Positions 34,177 to 42,638 of a stretch of 64,000 nucleotides of DNA are shown one piece after another (position 1 is the first letter of the stretch; the number at the start of each line of letters is the position of its first letter). Origin of the DNA: Microbulbifer rhizosphaerae (GTDB lineage Bacteria; Pseudomonadota; Gammaproteobacteria; Pseudomonadales; Cellvibrionaceae); NCBI RefSeq assembly GCF_014191725.1, contig NZ_JACHWZ010000015.1, forward strand, positions 62,001 to 126,000. The letters run 5' to 3'. The notes beneath the pieces were generated by a model. The model had not been told where the DNA came from, did not search any database, and was given only the letters and a program-made list of their open reading frames with translations. A program made the position numbers and the translations under genes.

Positions 34177-34216
34177 GCCCAGTCTCTTGATTCGTAGTCT
34201 TGGCCGCCCCGCCACC

Positions 34217-35320
34217 TCAGCGCAATTTGAACCCGAGCTCCGACTCTATCTGCGCCCGCGACCACAGACTCCAGCCCGGCACACCCTCCAGGGCGAGGGC
34301 CTCGTCCACGACAATTCCCCGGCTCAGGGCCGGCCAGGCCAGCACCGTCGGCGGTACATCTTCCTCGATCGGGTAAAACAGCTCCGGCGGTGGCAGCATC
34401 TGCTGCAGGCTGCGCAACAGCGGCTGCCAGGCCATGGGCAAAATCGCCTCCGTCAATTTCCAGGAGGGCGCCGGCGCCTGTGCCGCCTGGGCGACCAGAT
34501 AGTGATAGCGGGCCCAGGCTGCCTCCAGCAGTACGGTTTCCCCCAAGTGCAGGCAGCCGTCCACCTGGCGCTCGGCACAGAGCAGGCAGATGCCCTCGGG
34601 CAGTGCCAGTTGCTCCACATCCCCGGCACTCAGTTGCCAGCCCGGCTCTTCCGACGCACAGCCGCAATTGGGGCAGCTGCCCTCCGCTTCGGCGGCGGGC
34701 GCTTGCAGCGGCAGTGCATTGGTCCCCGGCTTCCAATGGCAGGGAGAGGCCGCGAAGTAGCTGTCCCCGTGGCTGCGCACGTGGGCGGGAAAATCAAATT
34801 CAGTGGGGGCCGAACCCCGCCCCGCGCTCGCGTCCAGGCAGGTTCTGCAAAAATTGAAGGGCCCCTGCAACTGCGCTTCGTTGAGCGATACCAGGTCCGT
34901 AGCCACCCACACGCTGCGCTCTTCGTTCTCCAGGACTCCGCAGCAGGGGAACAGATGCACCTGCGAGAAAAAATCCCGGCGCCTTTCCGGCTCTGTCAGT
35001 TCCGGCGCCTCGGCGCCGAAAACCATCACCGGGTGGCCGCGGTAACGCCAGCCCGCGGCGCAGGACTCCAGTTCGCCGAGGCTCACCTGGATGCCGGCGC
35101 GCAGCTCCCGCGCCAATGCCTCTCCATCCGCGACCGCCGGCTGGTCGGAGCTGCTTCCGGTTGCGTCCGCGACGTCGTCGATGTTTTCGGCATCCTCCGT
35201 TACCAGTTCGGTCACCGCGTCCTCAACGGCGTCGCTCTCGCTGTCTGCGCCGGGCTCAAGCGGGCGCACGCTGTCCGCCGCGCCGCGCAACTTTGCCAAC
35301 GCCTGTTTCCACAGTGCCAC
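34217..35320 (-). CDS. cysteine-rich hypothetical protein, last gene of ZorAB-like operon
   Basis: 367 residues from a GTG at 35320 that overlaps the stop of the OmpA/MotB-like gene (TAGTG) behind a good GGAGG. Acidic N-terminus (about 20-70), then cysteine pairs that could bind zinc: FPCCGVL, NFCRTCLD, CPNCGC and ICLLCAERQVDGC, with histidines in PAHVRSHGDSYF. The C-terminal third has none and ends SRAQIESELGFKL. No nuclease or helicase motif of known Zorya effectors (ZorC, ZorD, ZorE) is visible. Coupled translation implies it works with the motor proteins. Family unknown; possible effector, adaptor or sensor (inference). Confidence 0.75.
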   Translation of the reverse strand: MALWKQALAKLRGAADSVRPLEPGADSESDAVEDAVTELVTEDAENIDDVADATGSSSDQPAVADGEALARELRAGIQVSLGELESCAAGWRYRGHPVMVFGAEAPELTEPERRRDFFSQVHLFPCCGVLENEERSVWVATDLVSLNEAQLQGPFNFCRTCLDASAGRGSAPTEFDFPAHVRSHGDSYFAASPCHWKPGTNALPLQAPAAEAEGSCPNCGCASEEPGWQLSAGDVEQLALPEGICLLCAERQVDGCLHLGETVLLEAAWARYHYLVAQAAQAPAPSWKLTEAILPMAWQPLLRSLQQMLPPPELFYPIEEDVPPTVLAWPALSRGIVVDEALALEGVPGWSLWSRAQIESELGFKLR

Positions 35321-36024
35321 TATAGGGCCTCCTCTAAGATTCGGTGGATCTGCGCTTCCGAGTTGGTTATCACGCGAAAGGCGACCCGCTTGGACTTCTC
35401 CGGGTCCTCGCTGCCGTCGGCGCGCAGAACCGGACGGGCGGACGAGTAACCTACCGCGGCCACCAGTGCCAACATGCCGGGAACCTCTTCCGCCGGCACC
35501 AGGCTGTGAACAAAACGCAACACCTCCCGCGAGCGGCTCTGGGACAGGCGCAGGTTGTTGAAGTAGTTTTCGCTGCGACTCCCCCCGGTACCCCACTCGG
35601 AGCTGGTGTGCCCCTCGATATGAATCGCCCGCACGGAATCCAGATAGGGATTCAGCGCGGCCAGGTAGCGCGGGAAAAAGTTTTCCATCACCTTCTGGGC
35701 ATCTGCGTTCATCTCCGCGGCGCCGGTCTGGAACATGGCGTCGGAGTTGTTGAAGGAAATGGTCAGGCTGTCCTTGTCGATGGCGGCTCCCCAGTGCGGC
35801 AGGTCGCCTTCAAATTCCCTCACCAGTGTCTGGTAAATCGCCAGCTGGTTGTCGCGATAGGACTGGGCCAGCGCGCGGATTTTTTCCCGCTCCTCCATCA
35901 TTGAGCGCATCATCACTATGGAGATGCACAAAAAAACCATCATCAGCCCGGCCATCAGGTCCGAGACGCTGAGCCACTCGCCCTCTTCACTCGGGCGCAG
36001 CCGCGAAGAGAGGCTAGCCGGCAT
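35320..36024 (-). CDS. ZorB/MotB-like OmpA-domain protein
   Basis: 234 residues. A single transmembrane helix starts with WLSVSDLMAGLMMVFLCISI; Asp22 occupies the place of the proton-binding Asp of MotB/ZorB. A helical stretch (about 45-75) follows, then an OmpA-like peptidoglycan domain with AIHIEGHTSSEWG and YFNNLRLSQSRSREVLRFV. Together with the upstream MotA-like gene it should form an ion-driven membrane motor anchored to the cell wall. The SDLMxGL motif and the YxxNLxLSQxR pattern are those of ZorB-type proteins more than of flagellar MotB. Overlaps the MotA-like gene by 11 bases. Confidence 0.85.
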   Translation of the reverse strand: MPASLSSRLRPSEEGEWLSVSDLMAGLMMVFLCISIVMMRSMMEEREKIRALAQSYRDNQLAIYQTLVREFEGDLPHWGAAIDKDSLTISFNNSDAMFQTGAAEMNADAQKVMENFFPRYLAALNPYLDSVRAIHIEGHTSSEWGTGGSRSENYFNNLRLSQSRSREVLRFVHSLVPAEEVPGMLALVAAVGYSSARPVLRADGSEDPEKSKRVAFRVITNSEAQIHRILEEAL

Positions 36025-37321
36025 ATTCCAGGTCCCGCTGTTGTATCCGCCGCATCTGCGCCACCAACTGGCGATAATCCCGGGTAAACTGCCCGCTGAT
36101 GGTGGCCAGGGACTCGCCCATGGCGGCGAGCACCTGTTCCACCTGCTCCGCCATCACCCTGTCCATTTGTTCGTACTGGCGGCGGATGGAGATATCCGTA
36201 TCCTGCAATTCCTTGCGGATCACCTCGGTGAGGACCTGCAGCATTTCCCGGTGGGTAGTGGCGATCATCTGCGCCAGCTCCCGCATCGACTCCCGGTGTG
36301 CCTGCGCGGAGGTTCCCACCAGTTTCTGCAGAGCCTCGGGGTCCAGCTCCTGAAGATTTTCCAGCGCCGCAGACAAATACTGGAAGCGCTCTGCCAATGC
36401 GTCACCCTGGCTCTCCAGCTGCGCGTTGATCGCCGAGAGGTTCTCGTCCACCCGGTGCTGCGCGGCCGCGACGCCCTGCGACAGCTGCTCAATGACCGGT
36501 GGCAGCTGCGGCGCCAGTTCCGACAGCTGCCGCACCGACTCGTGCTGCGCATCCAGCAGTTGGTTCAGCTGCGCCGCCTGCTGCCCCTGCCGCTCCAACA
36601 GCTCGTCCAGCCCGCGGTACATATGCGGCAGCTCGGCTATTTTTTCATATACCTGTGCGAGCACGGCCTGCTGGTCGACCAGTTGTCGCTGGCTCTCCTC
36701 GCAATGCTGGCTCCAGGATTCCACCCGCGCGGCATGTGCGCGGTACTCCGCCGCGGCGGCGTTCAGCGCGGGTTCCATTTCGGAAAGCTGTGCGCAAAAA
36801 CCCTGCAGGTTGTCCCCGAACTGCGCCTGCAGGCCCTGGTTAAACTGAGTCACCACCTGTTCCAACTGCGCAACCAGCTCCACTGCGGATCGCTGGGCAA
36901 AATTATCCAGTGAGTCGCGCAGTACCAGCAGGTTCCGATTCAGGTCGTCGATAGTGGCAGTGTCATGAACCGGGTCCGACGGCAGCCTCAGCATACGGCT
37001 GAAAACCCGCAACAGCAGCGACAGCGCCAGCCCAATGACACTGGTGATAAAGGCTGTTTTCAGCCCTTCCATAAGGTCCGCGATGCTGCGGTCGATATCC
37101 TCCAGGGAGAACTCGTAGAGGCCGATAATAATGCCGAGAAATGTGCCGAGAATGCCCAGGGAGGTGAGAAAGCCGGGCCCCTGCTCCACGAAATCCCGCC
37201 CGCGGCCCGAGAAGCGCAACAGCAGTGCGAGGGAGAAAATCGACAGCATCAGCAGGATAAACCCCTCGGTGACCACCGCGGGGGTTAGCGACAAAAACAT
37301 CTGGTGTAATAATCCCGACAT
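36014..37321 (-). CDS. ZorA/MotA/TolQ-like channel protein with long coiled-coil tail
   Basis: 435 residues. Three membrane helices: about 15-36 (VTEGFILLMLSIFSLALLLR), 48-68 (FLTSLGILGTFLGIIIGLYE) and 88-108 (AFITSVIGLALSLLLRVF). LGILGTFLGI is typical of ZorA and other MotA/TolQ/ExbB proton channels. Residues about 125-430 are Gln/Glu-rich heptad-like helix, the long intracellular tail described for ZorA. It is shorter than most ZorA proteins (which are usually well over 500 residues). Sits 3 bases after the methyltransferase-like gene and overlaps the OmpA/MotB-like gene, in one operon. Confidence 0.85.
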   Translation of the reverse strand: MSGLLHQMFLSLTPAVVTEGFILLMLSIFSLALLLRFSGRGRDFVEQGPGFLTSLGILGTFLGIIIGLYEFSLEDIDRSIADLMEGLKTAFITSVIGLALSLLLRVFSRMLRLPSDPVHDTATIDDLNRNLLVLRDSLDNFAQRSAVELVAQLEQVVTQFNQGLQAQFGDNLQGFCAQLSEMEPALNAAAAEYRAHAARVESWSQHCEESQRQLVDQQAVLAQVYEKIAELPHMYRGLDELLERQGQQAAQLNQLLDAQHESVRQLSELAPQLPPVIEQLSQGVAAAQHRVDENLSAINAQLESQGDALAERFQYLSAALENLQELDPEALQKLVGTSAQAHRESMRELAQMIATTHREMLQVLTEVIRKELQDTDISIRRQYEQMDRVMAEQVEQVLAAMGESLATISGQFTRDYRQLVAQMRRIQQRDLEYAG

Positions 37322-37324
37322 CCA

Positions 37325-38548
37325 CTATGCCTCAGAGAATTTCTTTAAGATAAATTCGTGATAGAAGGCTCCACTCGGCAGCTTGCCGTGGCCCTGGCCC
37401 ACCAGTTGCAGGCGCGGCAGGGCGCGGATAATTTCCGCCAGGTTGTTGAAATGGGCCCGCTCTTCCCCGGGGGGGAACTCCTTCACCAGCACCCGTTCGT
37501 CCACCTGCACCTCGAAAACCGCGGGCTTCTGCGGCAACCGCTCCCGCTTGCAAAACACCATGTGCAACAGCCCACCGGCCTTCAGCTTCGACACCAGCAG
37601 TTCACTCAGTACCGACGCCTCATCAGGGCTGTAAAAGCCAATAATGTCCCAGGCCAGAATCGCATCGCACTCTGCAAGCCCGGAAAACTTGCCAAAAGCC
37701 GCGCGTGTCGCCGAGCAGCCGTCCTCGCCGCGCTGCTTGTGCCATTGAATGGCCGCGTGCATATCCAGCACGAACAGCTCGCCCACCTGTTTCTGCAACG
37801 CGTCCACATTGCGCCCGCTCCTGGGCCCGCAATCCATCACCCTGCTGATCGGTGACCTGCGCGCCGCCCCCATTGCCGTCGACAGGCCGGACAGCGACAG
37901 CGCCTCGCCAGCTTCCGCCGCGGTAAAATAAGTCGACACATCCGAAGCCCCGCCCGGGCGGACTTTTCCCCGGGAATCGTTGCCGTCAAATTCAAAAATA
38001 TGTTCGATAAGATCCTTGCGCATTCCCTGGCGCTGCAACAGTGAATTGCTCAGGCTGAAGCGCCCCAGGCTCTGCGTCAGGGCCACGGTTGAGTGGCGCT
38101 GGCAGGGAATCCGGGGGTAATGCGGGGCCTCGGCCGTTTCGTAGGTGAAATCCTGCAGCAGGCGGAATCTCGCGGGTCCCTGCGGCGCGGTGCCCGTGTA
38201 TATCATCGCGTGCAGCAGAGTGCCGGGTTTCAGGTTCGGCTGGAGCAGTTCGATCAGATGCTCGATCAGCTCGGTGCTCATAAAGTTGAGCAGGTCCCAG
38301 CAGAGCACGACGTCAAATTTTATTCGCGAGGGCTTGGCCACCAAGTGGTCTTGCAGGGCGCCTTTGAGATCCGGGTTCTGTTGATTCTCCGCAAAGAATT
38401 CGATCAGGTCCTCAATGTAGCAGGGACAGTTCATCTGCAGGAATGCCTGGGTAGTCCCCACTGCCAGAGACCCCAAATCCAGTATGCGAAATCCCGGCTG
38501 AATAATTTCCCGGCTGAGCGCCGCCAAGCCGAAAGAGTGATGCTGCAT
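37325..38548 (-). CDS. tandem methyltransferase-like protein
   Basis: 407 residues from ATG 38548 (GGGAAG upstream; a TTG 8 codons earlier is possible). Two Rossmann-like halves: FRILDLGSLAVGTTQAFLQ (about 22-40), FDVVLCWDLLNFMSTELI, and later RVMDCGPRSGRNVDALQKQ (about 238-256), CDAILAWDIIGFYSPDEAS, each followed by a LKPGTLLHAMIY / LKAGGLLHMVFC strand. This looks like an internal duplication of a class I SAM methyltransferase fold. The glycine motifs are incomplete (DLGSLAVG, DCGPRSG), so catalysis is uncertain. Between bactofilin and the motor genes, same strand. Confidence 0.7.
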   Translation of the reverse strand: MQHHSFGLAALSREIIQPGFRILDLGSLAVGTTQAFLQMNCPCYIEDLIEFFAENQQNPDLKGALQDHLVAKPSRIKFDVVLCWDLLNFMSTELIEHLIELLQPNLKPGTLLHAMIYTGTAPQGPARFRLLQDFTYETAEAPHYPRIPCQRHSTVALTQSLGRFSLSNSLLQRQGMRKDLIEHIFEFDGNDSRGKVRPGGASDVSTYFTAAEAGEALSLSGLSTAMGAARRSPISRVMDCGPRSGRNVDALQKQVGELFVLDMHAAIQWHKQRGEDGCSATRAAFGKFSGLAECDAILAWDIIGFYSPDEASVLSELLVSKLKAGGLLHMVFCKRERLPQKPAVFEVQVDERVLVKEFPPGEERAHFNNLAEIIRALPRLQLVGQGHGKLPSGAFYHEFILKKFSEA

Positions 38549-38692
38549 GCAATACTTCCCGAAACACCACAAGGAAAAATCGCGGCCGCGTCATGCCAAC
38601 CGGCACCACTTGACCGCGGTTTAGCAGGAAACGGGTTCACAAGATGGAACGCAGTCGTTGTGAAACCGCTTCTGACACTTTTTGCGGTACGA

Positions 38693-39322
38693 TCAGTCGC
38701 TGGTCACCAGCTCAGCCGGGCTGTCGGAGGTTTCGGTAGCGGCGCTCTTGGCTGAGAAAAGGCCGCTGCTCTTGGCCGAGCTGCCCTTCCCTGCCTTCTT
38801 CTTGCCATCGATCTCATTGTCCCGCGGCGGCAAATTGGGATGTACCAGCTTCTCTTTGAAATCGCTGGTGCGCTCTTTCATTTCCGCATCGGTATCCACC
38901 ATATCCATGGAGCCGCGGAACTTACCGCCGTCGTCCAGTTGGATGCGCGGCGCTATCAGGTTGCCCTTGACCACTGCCGTGCGGCGGATTTCAATCAGCT
39001 CTTCTGCCAGAGCATCGCCGGTGAGGGCGCCTTCCACAGTAATGTTCTTCGCGTGAATATTGGCATTCAGCTCACCACCGGCACCCACGGAGAGATTATG
39101 TCCCTCCATGATTACTGTGCCCTCGACAGTACCCTCGATATGCAGGCTCTCGTTACCGATCAGTTCACCGCGGAACTTGATGTTTTTTCCAATTACAGAC
39201 TTTTCAGCCTCTTCGCTCATCCGCGGGCCGCGCTGGGGGGCGGAGCTACTTTGGTCGATAAATCCATCCAGAAAGCTATTGGAGCTCTCTTCCTTCGGCT
39301 TTGCCTGCTCTTCATTTGCCAT
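38693..39322 (-). CDS. bactofilin (polymer-forming cytoskeletal protein)
   Basis: 209 residues from ATG 39322, with AAGGAG 9 bases before; the longer frame has no support. The central right-handed beta-helix of the bactofilin family is clear at about 45-140: SVIGKNIKFRGELIGNESLH, IEGTVEGTVIMEGHNLSVG, GELNANIHAKNITVEGALTG. Flanked by disordered, charged N- and C-terminal tails. Bactofilins polymerise without nucleotide and localise envelope-modifying or motility proteins. It lies 144 bases upstream of the methyltransferase-like gene on the same strand and probably starts the operon. Confidence 0.93.
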   Translation of the reverse strand: MANEEQAKPKEESSNSFLDGFIDQSSSAPQRGPRMSEEAEKSVIGKNIKFRGELIGNESLHIEGTVEGTVIMEGHNLSVGAGGELNANIHAKNITVEGALTGDALAEELIEIRRTAVVKGNLIAPRIQLDDGGKFRGSMDMVDTDAEMKERTSDFKEKLVHPNLPPRDNEIDGKKKAGKGSSAKSSGLFSAKSAATETSDSPAELVTSD

Positions 39323-39656
39323 GTTGTACTTACTCCTTAGAGTTGGGATAGCTGGTTGGTTGCCCCGTTTGTCATACATCGCACAAAGTTCCGGGCAGAA
39401 TTCCACTCGCCGTCTGCGCAGCGATGTAGGCGCATGATTATACGGACGACAAGTCACGGGCACTTGTCGCGAGAGTCATTTTTTTGGGTGCCAGTATCGG
39501 GTTTTTGTTTGCTGTGTGATAAAGGTCACATTTTTTTGGGTAACCATTTTTGGGCATGAAAAGATTTGCAAGCGCCGGGCCATGTCGTGGATGGATTCAC
39601 AGCGTATCCCGCAAAAAATCTCGGTAGCAGGGCGCGGGTCTTAACTTAGATTGGAT
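39323..39656. repeat. bactofilin upstream region with partial GGGGGCTTTTTGCGGGAC-family repeat
   Basis: 334 bases without a gene. 39580-39635 carries the right half of the dispersed inverted repeat (ATGGATTCACAGCG, then ATCCCGCAAAAAATCTCGGT), closest to copy 1 at 21198-21243. AT-rich DNA at 39476-39560 (TTTTTTTGGG twice) is the likely promoter region of the bactofilin operon. Confidence 0.55.
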
Positions 39657-40730
39657 TCAGAGTCCCAACGGCGCACAGGCCTTGAACTGGGCGAAATAGT
39701 TTTTTCCCGCTTTGAGCGCCAGGCGTTCACAGGAAATGCCGGAGATATCCGCACAAAACTGTGCCTCTCCAACCGACAGAAGGAGACGCACCCGGCCGTC
39801 GCCGGCGACCTCCAGGTTATCGAGGCGCACCGGCAGGCAGTTGAGCGCACTGGAGAGCCCCGGGTGCGCCACAGACAGGCTGATGTCCCCGGCCGCCAGC
39901 AGGAAATGCACCGCCTGCCCCACCCGGTAATTATTCGCCGCCCGGTCGGCGTAGAGGCTGTGGCCCTCCAGCGACAGGCGCAGCAGCCCCGCGCGCTGCT
40001 CTGTCACCCGCGCGTCGATGCGGCTGTACTCCGGCATTTTCTCGTCGGCCAGCCGCGCTGCCACCTGGGGAGTAGGCAGCGGGCCGCGCAAGTGGCCGCA
40101 CTCCATCCACAGGCAGCTGTCGGCGAGCAGCTGGATTTCCTCCACACTGTGGCTGGCCCAGACAACCAGCGCCTGGTGCCGCTGCCAGAAATCCCACAAC
40201 TGCGGCAGCAACCGCAGGCGCAGGGGCCTGTCCACCGCCGACAGCGCCTCATCGCACAGCTGGAGCGCCGGATTGCTGAACAGCTGGCGCAGCAGCGCGA
40301 CCCGCTGCGCTTCTCCCCCGGACAGGCTCTCCACCGGCTTGTCGAGCAGATCCGTCGCGCCGAATCCGGCCAGCAGCTGCTGCCGCTCCGCCGGCGGCAG
40401 CGGTCTGCGGCTGTGGCGGTGCACCAGCGCCAGGTTTTCCGCCACACTGGTTCCTGCAAACAGGCGGCAGTCCTGGAAACCCACACAGGCGTCGCGCCGG
40501 TGAGCCGCCAGCCTCCGGTTCCCGGACTGCCAGCAAATGCCGCTCCAGTGGATATCGCCGCTACACCCGCGAAGGCCCGCCAGCGCCTGCAGCAGAGTGC
40601 TCTTGCCCGCGCCGGAGGGGCCGCTGAGCCCCACGATGCCCCGTGCGGGCAGGTCCAGGTCCCAGGGAGCCCCCGGATTCAGCGGGGTGACCAGCTTCCG
40701 CGCGCGCAGCCCTTCCCCATTTATTTCCAT
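39657..40730 (-). CDS. modC: molybdate ABC transporter ATP-binding protein
   Basis: 357 residues. Walker A GLSGPSGAGKSTLL, Q-loop GFQDCRLF, signature [15 protein letters not shown], Walker B LQLCDEALSAVD (DEAL in place of the usual DEPL), H-loop VVWASHSVEE. The C-terminal 100 residues are a Mop/TOBE domain that binds oxyanions in ModC. Drives molybdate import for cofactor synthesis. Overlaps modB by 10 bases; last gene of the modABC/moa group. Confidence 0.93.
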   Translation of the reverse strand: MEINGEGLRARKLVTPLNPGAPWDLDLPARGIVGLSGPSGAGKSTLLQALAGLRGCSGDIHWSGICWQSGNRRLAAHRRDACVGFQDCRLFAGTSVAENLALVHRHSRRPLPPAERQQLLAGFGATDLLDKPVESLSGGEAQRVALLRQLFSNPALQLCDEALSAVDRPLRLRLLPQLWDFWQRHQALVVWASHSVEEIQLLADSCLWMECGHLRGPLPTPQVAARLADEKMPEYSRIDARVTEQRAGLLRLSLEGHSLYADRAANNYRVGQAVHFLLAAGDISLSVAHPGLSSALNCLPVRLDNLEVAGDGRVRLLLSVGEAQFCADISGISCERLALKAGKNYFAQFKACAPLGL

Positions 40731-41443
40731 ACCGCCCCCTGCACCGCGGCTTCACCGGTATGGCGCCCGGCAGCCGCACCGCCGCGCGCCGAAGCCAGCC
40801 AGCGGGCGGCGAGCAACAGCGTAGTAGACAGCCCGAACAGCAGCAGTGCCAGGCGGTGCGCGGCGCCGTACTCCAGTGCCTCCACATGGTGGTAGAGGGC
40901 GATGGAGACCAGTTGGGTTTCCCCCGGAATGGAACCGCCGATCATCAGCACCACGCCGAATTCCCCCAGGGTGTGGGCGAAGGTCAGCGCGCAGGCGCTG
41001 ATCACCGCCGGGCGGCAGGCGGGCAGCACCACGTGAAGCAACGCCGCGGCCGGGGGCACTCCCAATGTGGCCGCGGCGTGGGACAACCTCTGCCCTCCCT
41101 GGAAGAAAGCGCCCAGCAGCGGCTGCACCATAAACGGCAGCGAATAAATCACCGAGGCCACCACCAGACCGGAAAAGGAAAATACCAGTGGCCCGCCCAC
41201 TACCTTGGCCAGCAACCGGCCAGCGGGGAAATTCGGGGAGAATAACAACAGCAGGTAAAAACCCAGCACCGTGGGCGGCAGCACCAGCGGCAGGGTGACC
41301 AGCACCTCCAGCAGGTGCCGCCAGCGACTGCGCCACCGGCTCAACCACCAGGCCAGCGGCACTCCCAGCAGCAGCAACAGCACAGTGGTGATGGCGGACA
41401 AGCGCAAAGTCAACGCCACTGCCTCGAGGTCACCGGGAGCCAC
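40721..41443 (-). CDS. modB: molybdate ABC transporter permease
   Basis: 240 residues from GTG 41443, preceded by GGGGA; a TTG at 41448 is the alternative. Five to six membrane helices with the ABC permease signature around PAVISACALTFAHTLGEFGV (EAA-like loop) and LEVLVTLPLVLPPTVLGFYL, typical of ModB. Overlaps the end of modA by 14 bases and modC by 10. Confidence 0.92.
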   Translation of the reverse strand: MAPGDLEAVALTLRLSAITTVLLLLLGVPLAWWLSRWRSRWRHLLEVLVTLPLVLPPTVLGFYLLLLFSPNFPAGRLLAKVVGGPLVFSFSGLVVASVIYSLPFMVQPLLGAFFQGGQRLSHAAATLGVPPAAALLHVVLPACRPAVISACALTFAHTLGEFGVVLMIGGSIPGETQLVSIALYHHVEALEYGAAHRLALLLFGLSTTLLLAARWLASARGGAAAGRHTGEAAVQGAVWK

Positions 41444-42188
41444 GGTCAATTCCCCGTCCGTAGCCCAGTTGCACCAACCTGCGCTGGACCGCCGGGCTGC
41501 GCAAATAGGAGGAAAGCGACTCGGCCATGGCCCGGCGGCGGCTGGAAGCCGGAATTGCCAGTTGGTGTTCGATGGGCGGATACCAGTTCTCCGGCAGCAG
41601 CCAGTAATCCCCGCCGCGACCGGCGGCGCGCAACTGGCTGGCCGCGACAAAGCCGATGCCGCCGTGCCCGGATTCCAGCAATAGATAAGCCTGCCCCGCG
41701 TTGGCGGCGCGCGCCAGGCGCGGGCGCAATTGCGACCAGAGCCCAAGGTGGCTCAATGCCTCCCGCGCCGCCGCGCCAAAAGGCGCGAGTTCGGGATCGG
41801 CGATTACGACCCTGCCCCGCCAGCGCCGCAAAGTATCGGCGGACAGCGCGGCGCCCCCCGGCGCCCACAACGCCAGCAGGCCGCGAGCATAGCTTGCGCG
41901 GCTGCCCGGCACCAGCAGCCCCTGCCGCTCCAGCAGTTCGGGGCGCAGCCGGTCGGCGGAGAGAAAGAGATCGTAGGGAGCACCGTGCACAAGCTGTTGG
42001 TAGAGGACTCCGGAACTCCCGCTGCTCAGCTGCACCCCGCAGTCGTGACGGCGTTGGAATTCCGGCAGCAGCGATTCCAGCGCCGGCCGAAAACTCGCCG
42101 CGACCGCGACCCGCAGGCGGCACTCCGCGGCGGGCGCGGGAAACGGCAGGCAGAGTATCAACAGCAACGCGGTCAGTCGGTACGCCAT
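41430..42188 (-). CDS. modA: molybdate-binding periplasmic protein
   Basis: 252 residues with a signal peptide (MAYRLTALLLILCLPFPAPA). ModA features: VAVAASFRPALESLLPEFQR, the oxyanion-binding SSGSSGVLYQQLVHGAPYDLF and SADRLRPELLERQGL. Captures molybdate in the periplasm. Overlaps moaE by 16 bases, linking uptake directly to cofactor synthesis. Confidence 0.93.
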   Translation of the reverse strand: MAYRLTALLLILCLPFPAPAAECRLRVAVAASFRPALESLLPEFQRRHDCGVQLSSGSSGVLYQQLVHGAPYDLFLSADRLRPELLERQGLLVPGSRASYARGLLALWAPGGAALSADTLRRWRGRVVIADPELAPFGAAAREALSHLGLWSQLRPRLARAANAGQAYLLLESGHGGIGFVAASQLRAAGRGGDYWLLPENWYPPIEHQLAIPASSRRRAMAESLSSYLRSPAVQRRLVQLGYGRGIDRGSR

Positions 42189-42637
42189 TTTTCCAACTCG
42201 CGCCTGTCACTCCGCCGCGCCGCCACCCAGCGTTCCCCGGCCGCGCCGGATTCCAGCTTCCAGAAAGGGGCTTCCGTCTTGAGGCGGTCGACTATATAGT
42301 GGCAGGCCGCGAATGCCGCCTGGCGATGGGGACTGGTGACGCCCACAAACAGGATATCCTCCCCCACTGCCAGGGGACCGGTGCGGTGCAACAGCCGCAC
42401 CCGCCCCAGTTGCCAGCGGCTGCGGGCACCGGCCACTATCCGCCGCAGGCTTTCTTCCGTCATGCCCGGGTAGTGCTCCAGCGTCAGCCCGCTGACGTCG
42501 GCGCCGGCGTTGTAGTCGCGCACCGAACCCGCAAACACGGCGCAGGCACCGTCAGAGGTATTCGCCGACCTGAGCGCTGCGTACTCGACTGGCACCGCAA
42601 AGGGTGCCCCGCACACTTTGATGTAATCCAATTTCAC
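42173..42637 (-). CDS. moaE: molybdopterin synthase catalytic subunit
   Basis: 154 residues. MoaE motifs: GACAVFAGSVRDYNAG, LTLEHYPGMTEESLRRI, VRLLHRTGPLAVGEDILFVG, AFAACHYIVDRLKTEAPFWK with the catalytic lysine in KTEAPFWK. With MoaD it transfers sulfur to precursor Z to give molybdopterin. One base separates it from moaD. Confidence 0.96.
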   Translation of the reverse strand: MKLDYIKVCGAPFAVPVEYAALRSANTSDGACAVFAGSVRDYNAGADVSGLTLEHYPGMTEESLRRIVAGARSRWQLGRVRLLHRTGPLAVGEDILFVGVTSPHRQAAFAACHYIVDRLKTEAPFWKLESGAAGERWVAARRSDRRELEKWRTD

Positions 42638-42638
42638 C

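Noticed and set aside
34217..39322. Calling this locus a complete known Zorya system
   Set aside because: ZorC, ZorD, ZorE or other known effectors are not visible, and the ZorA-like protein is short; only the motor pair is ZorAB-like.
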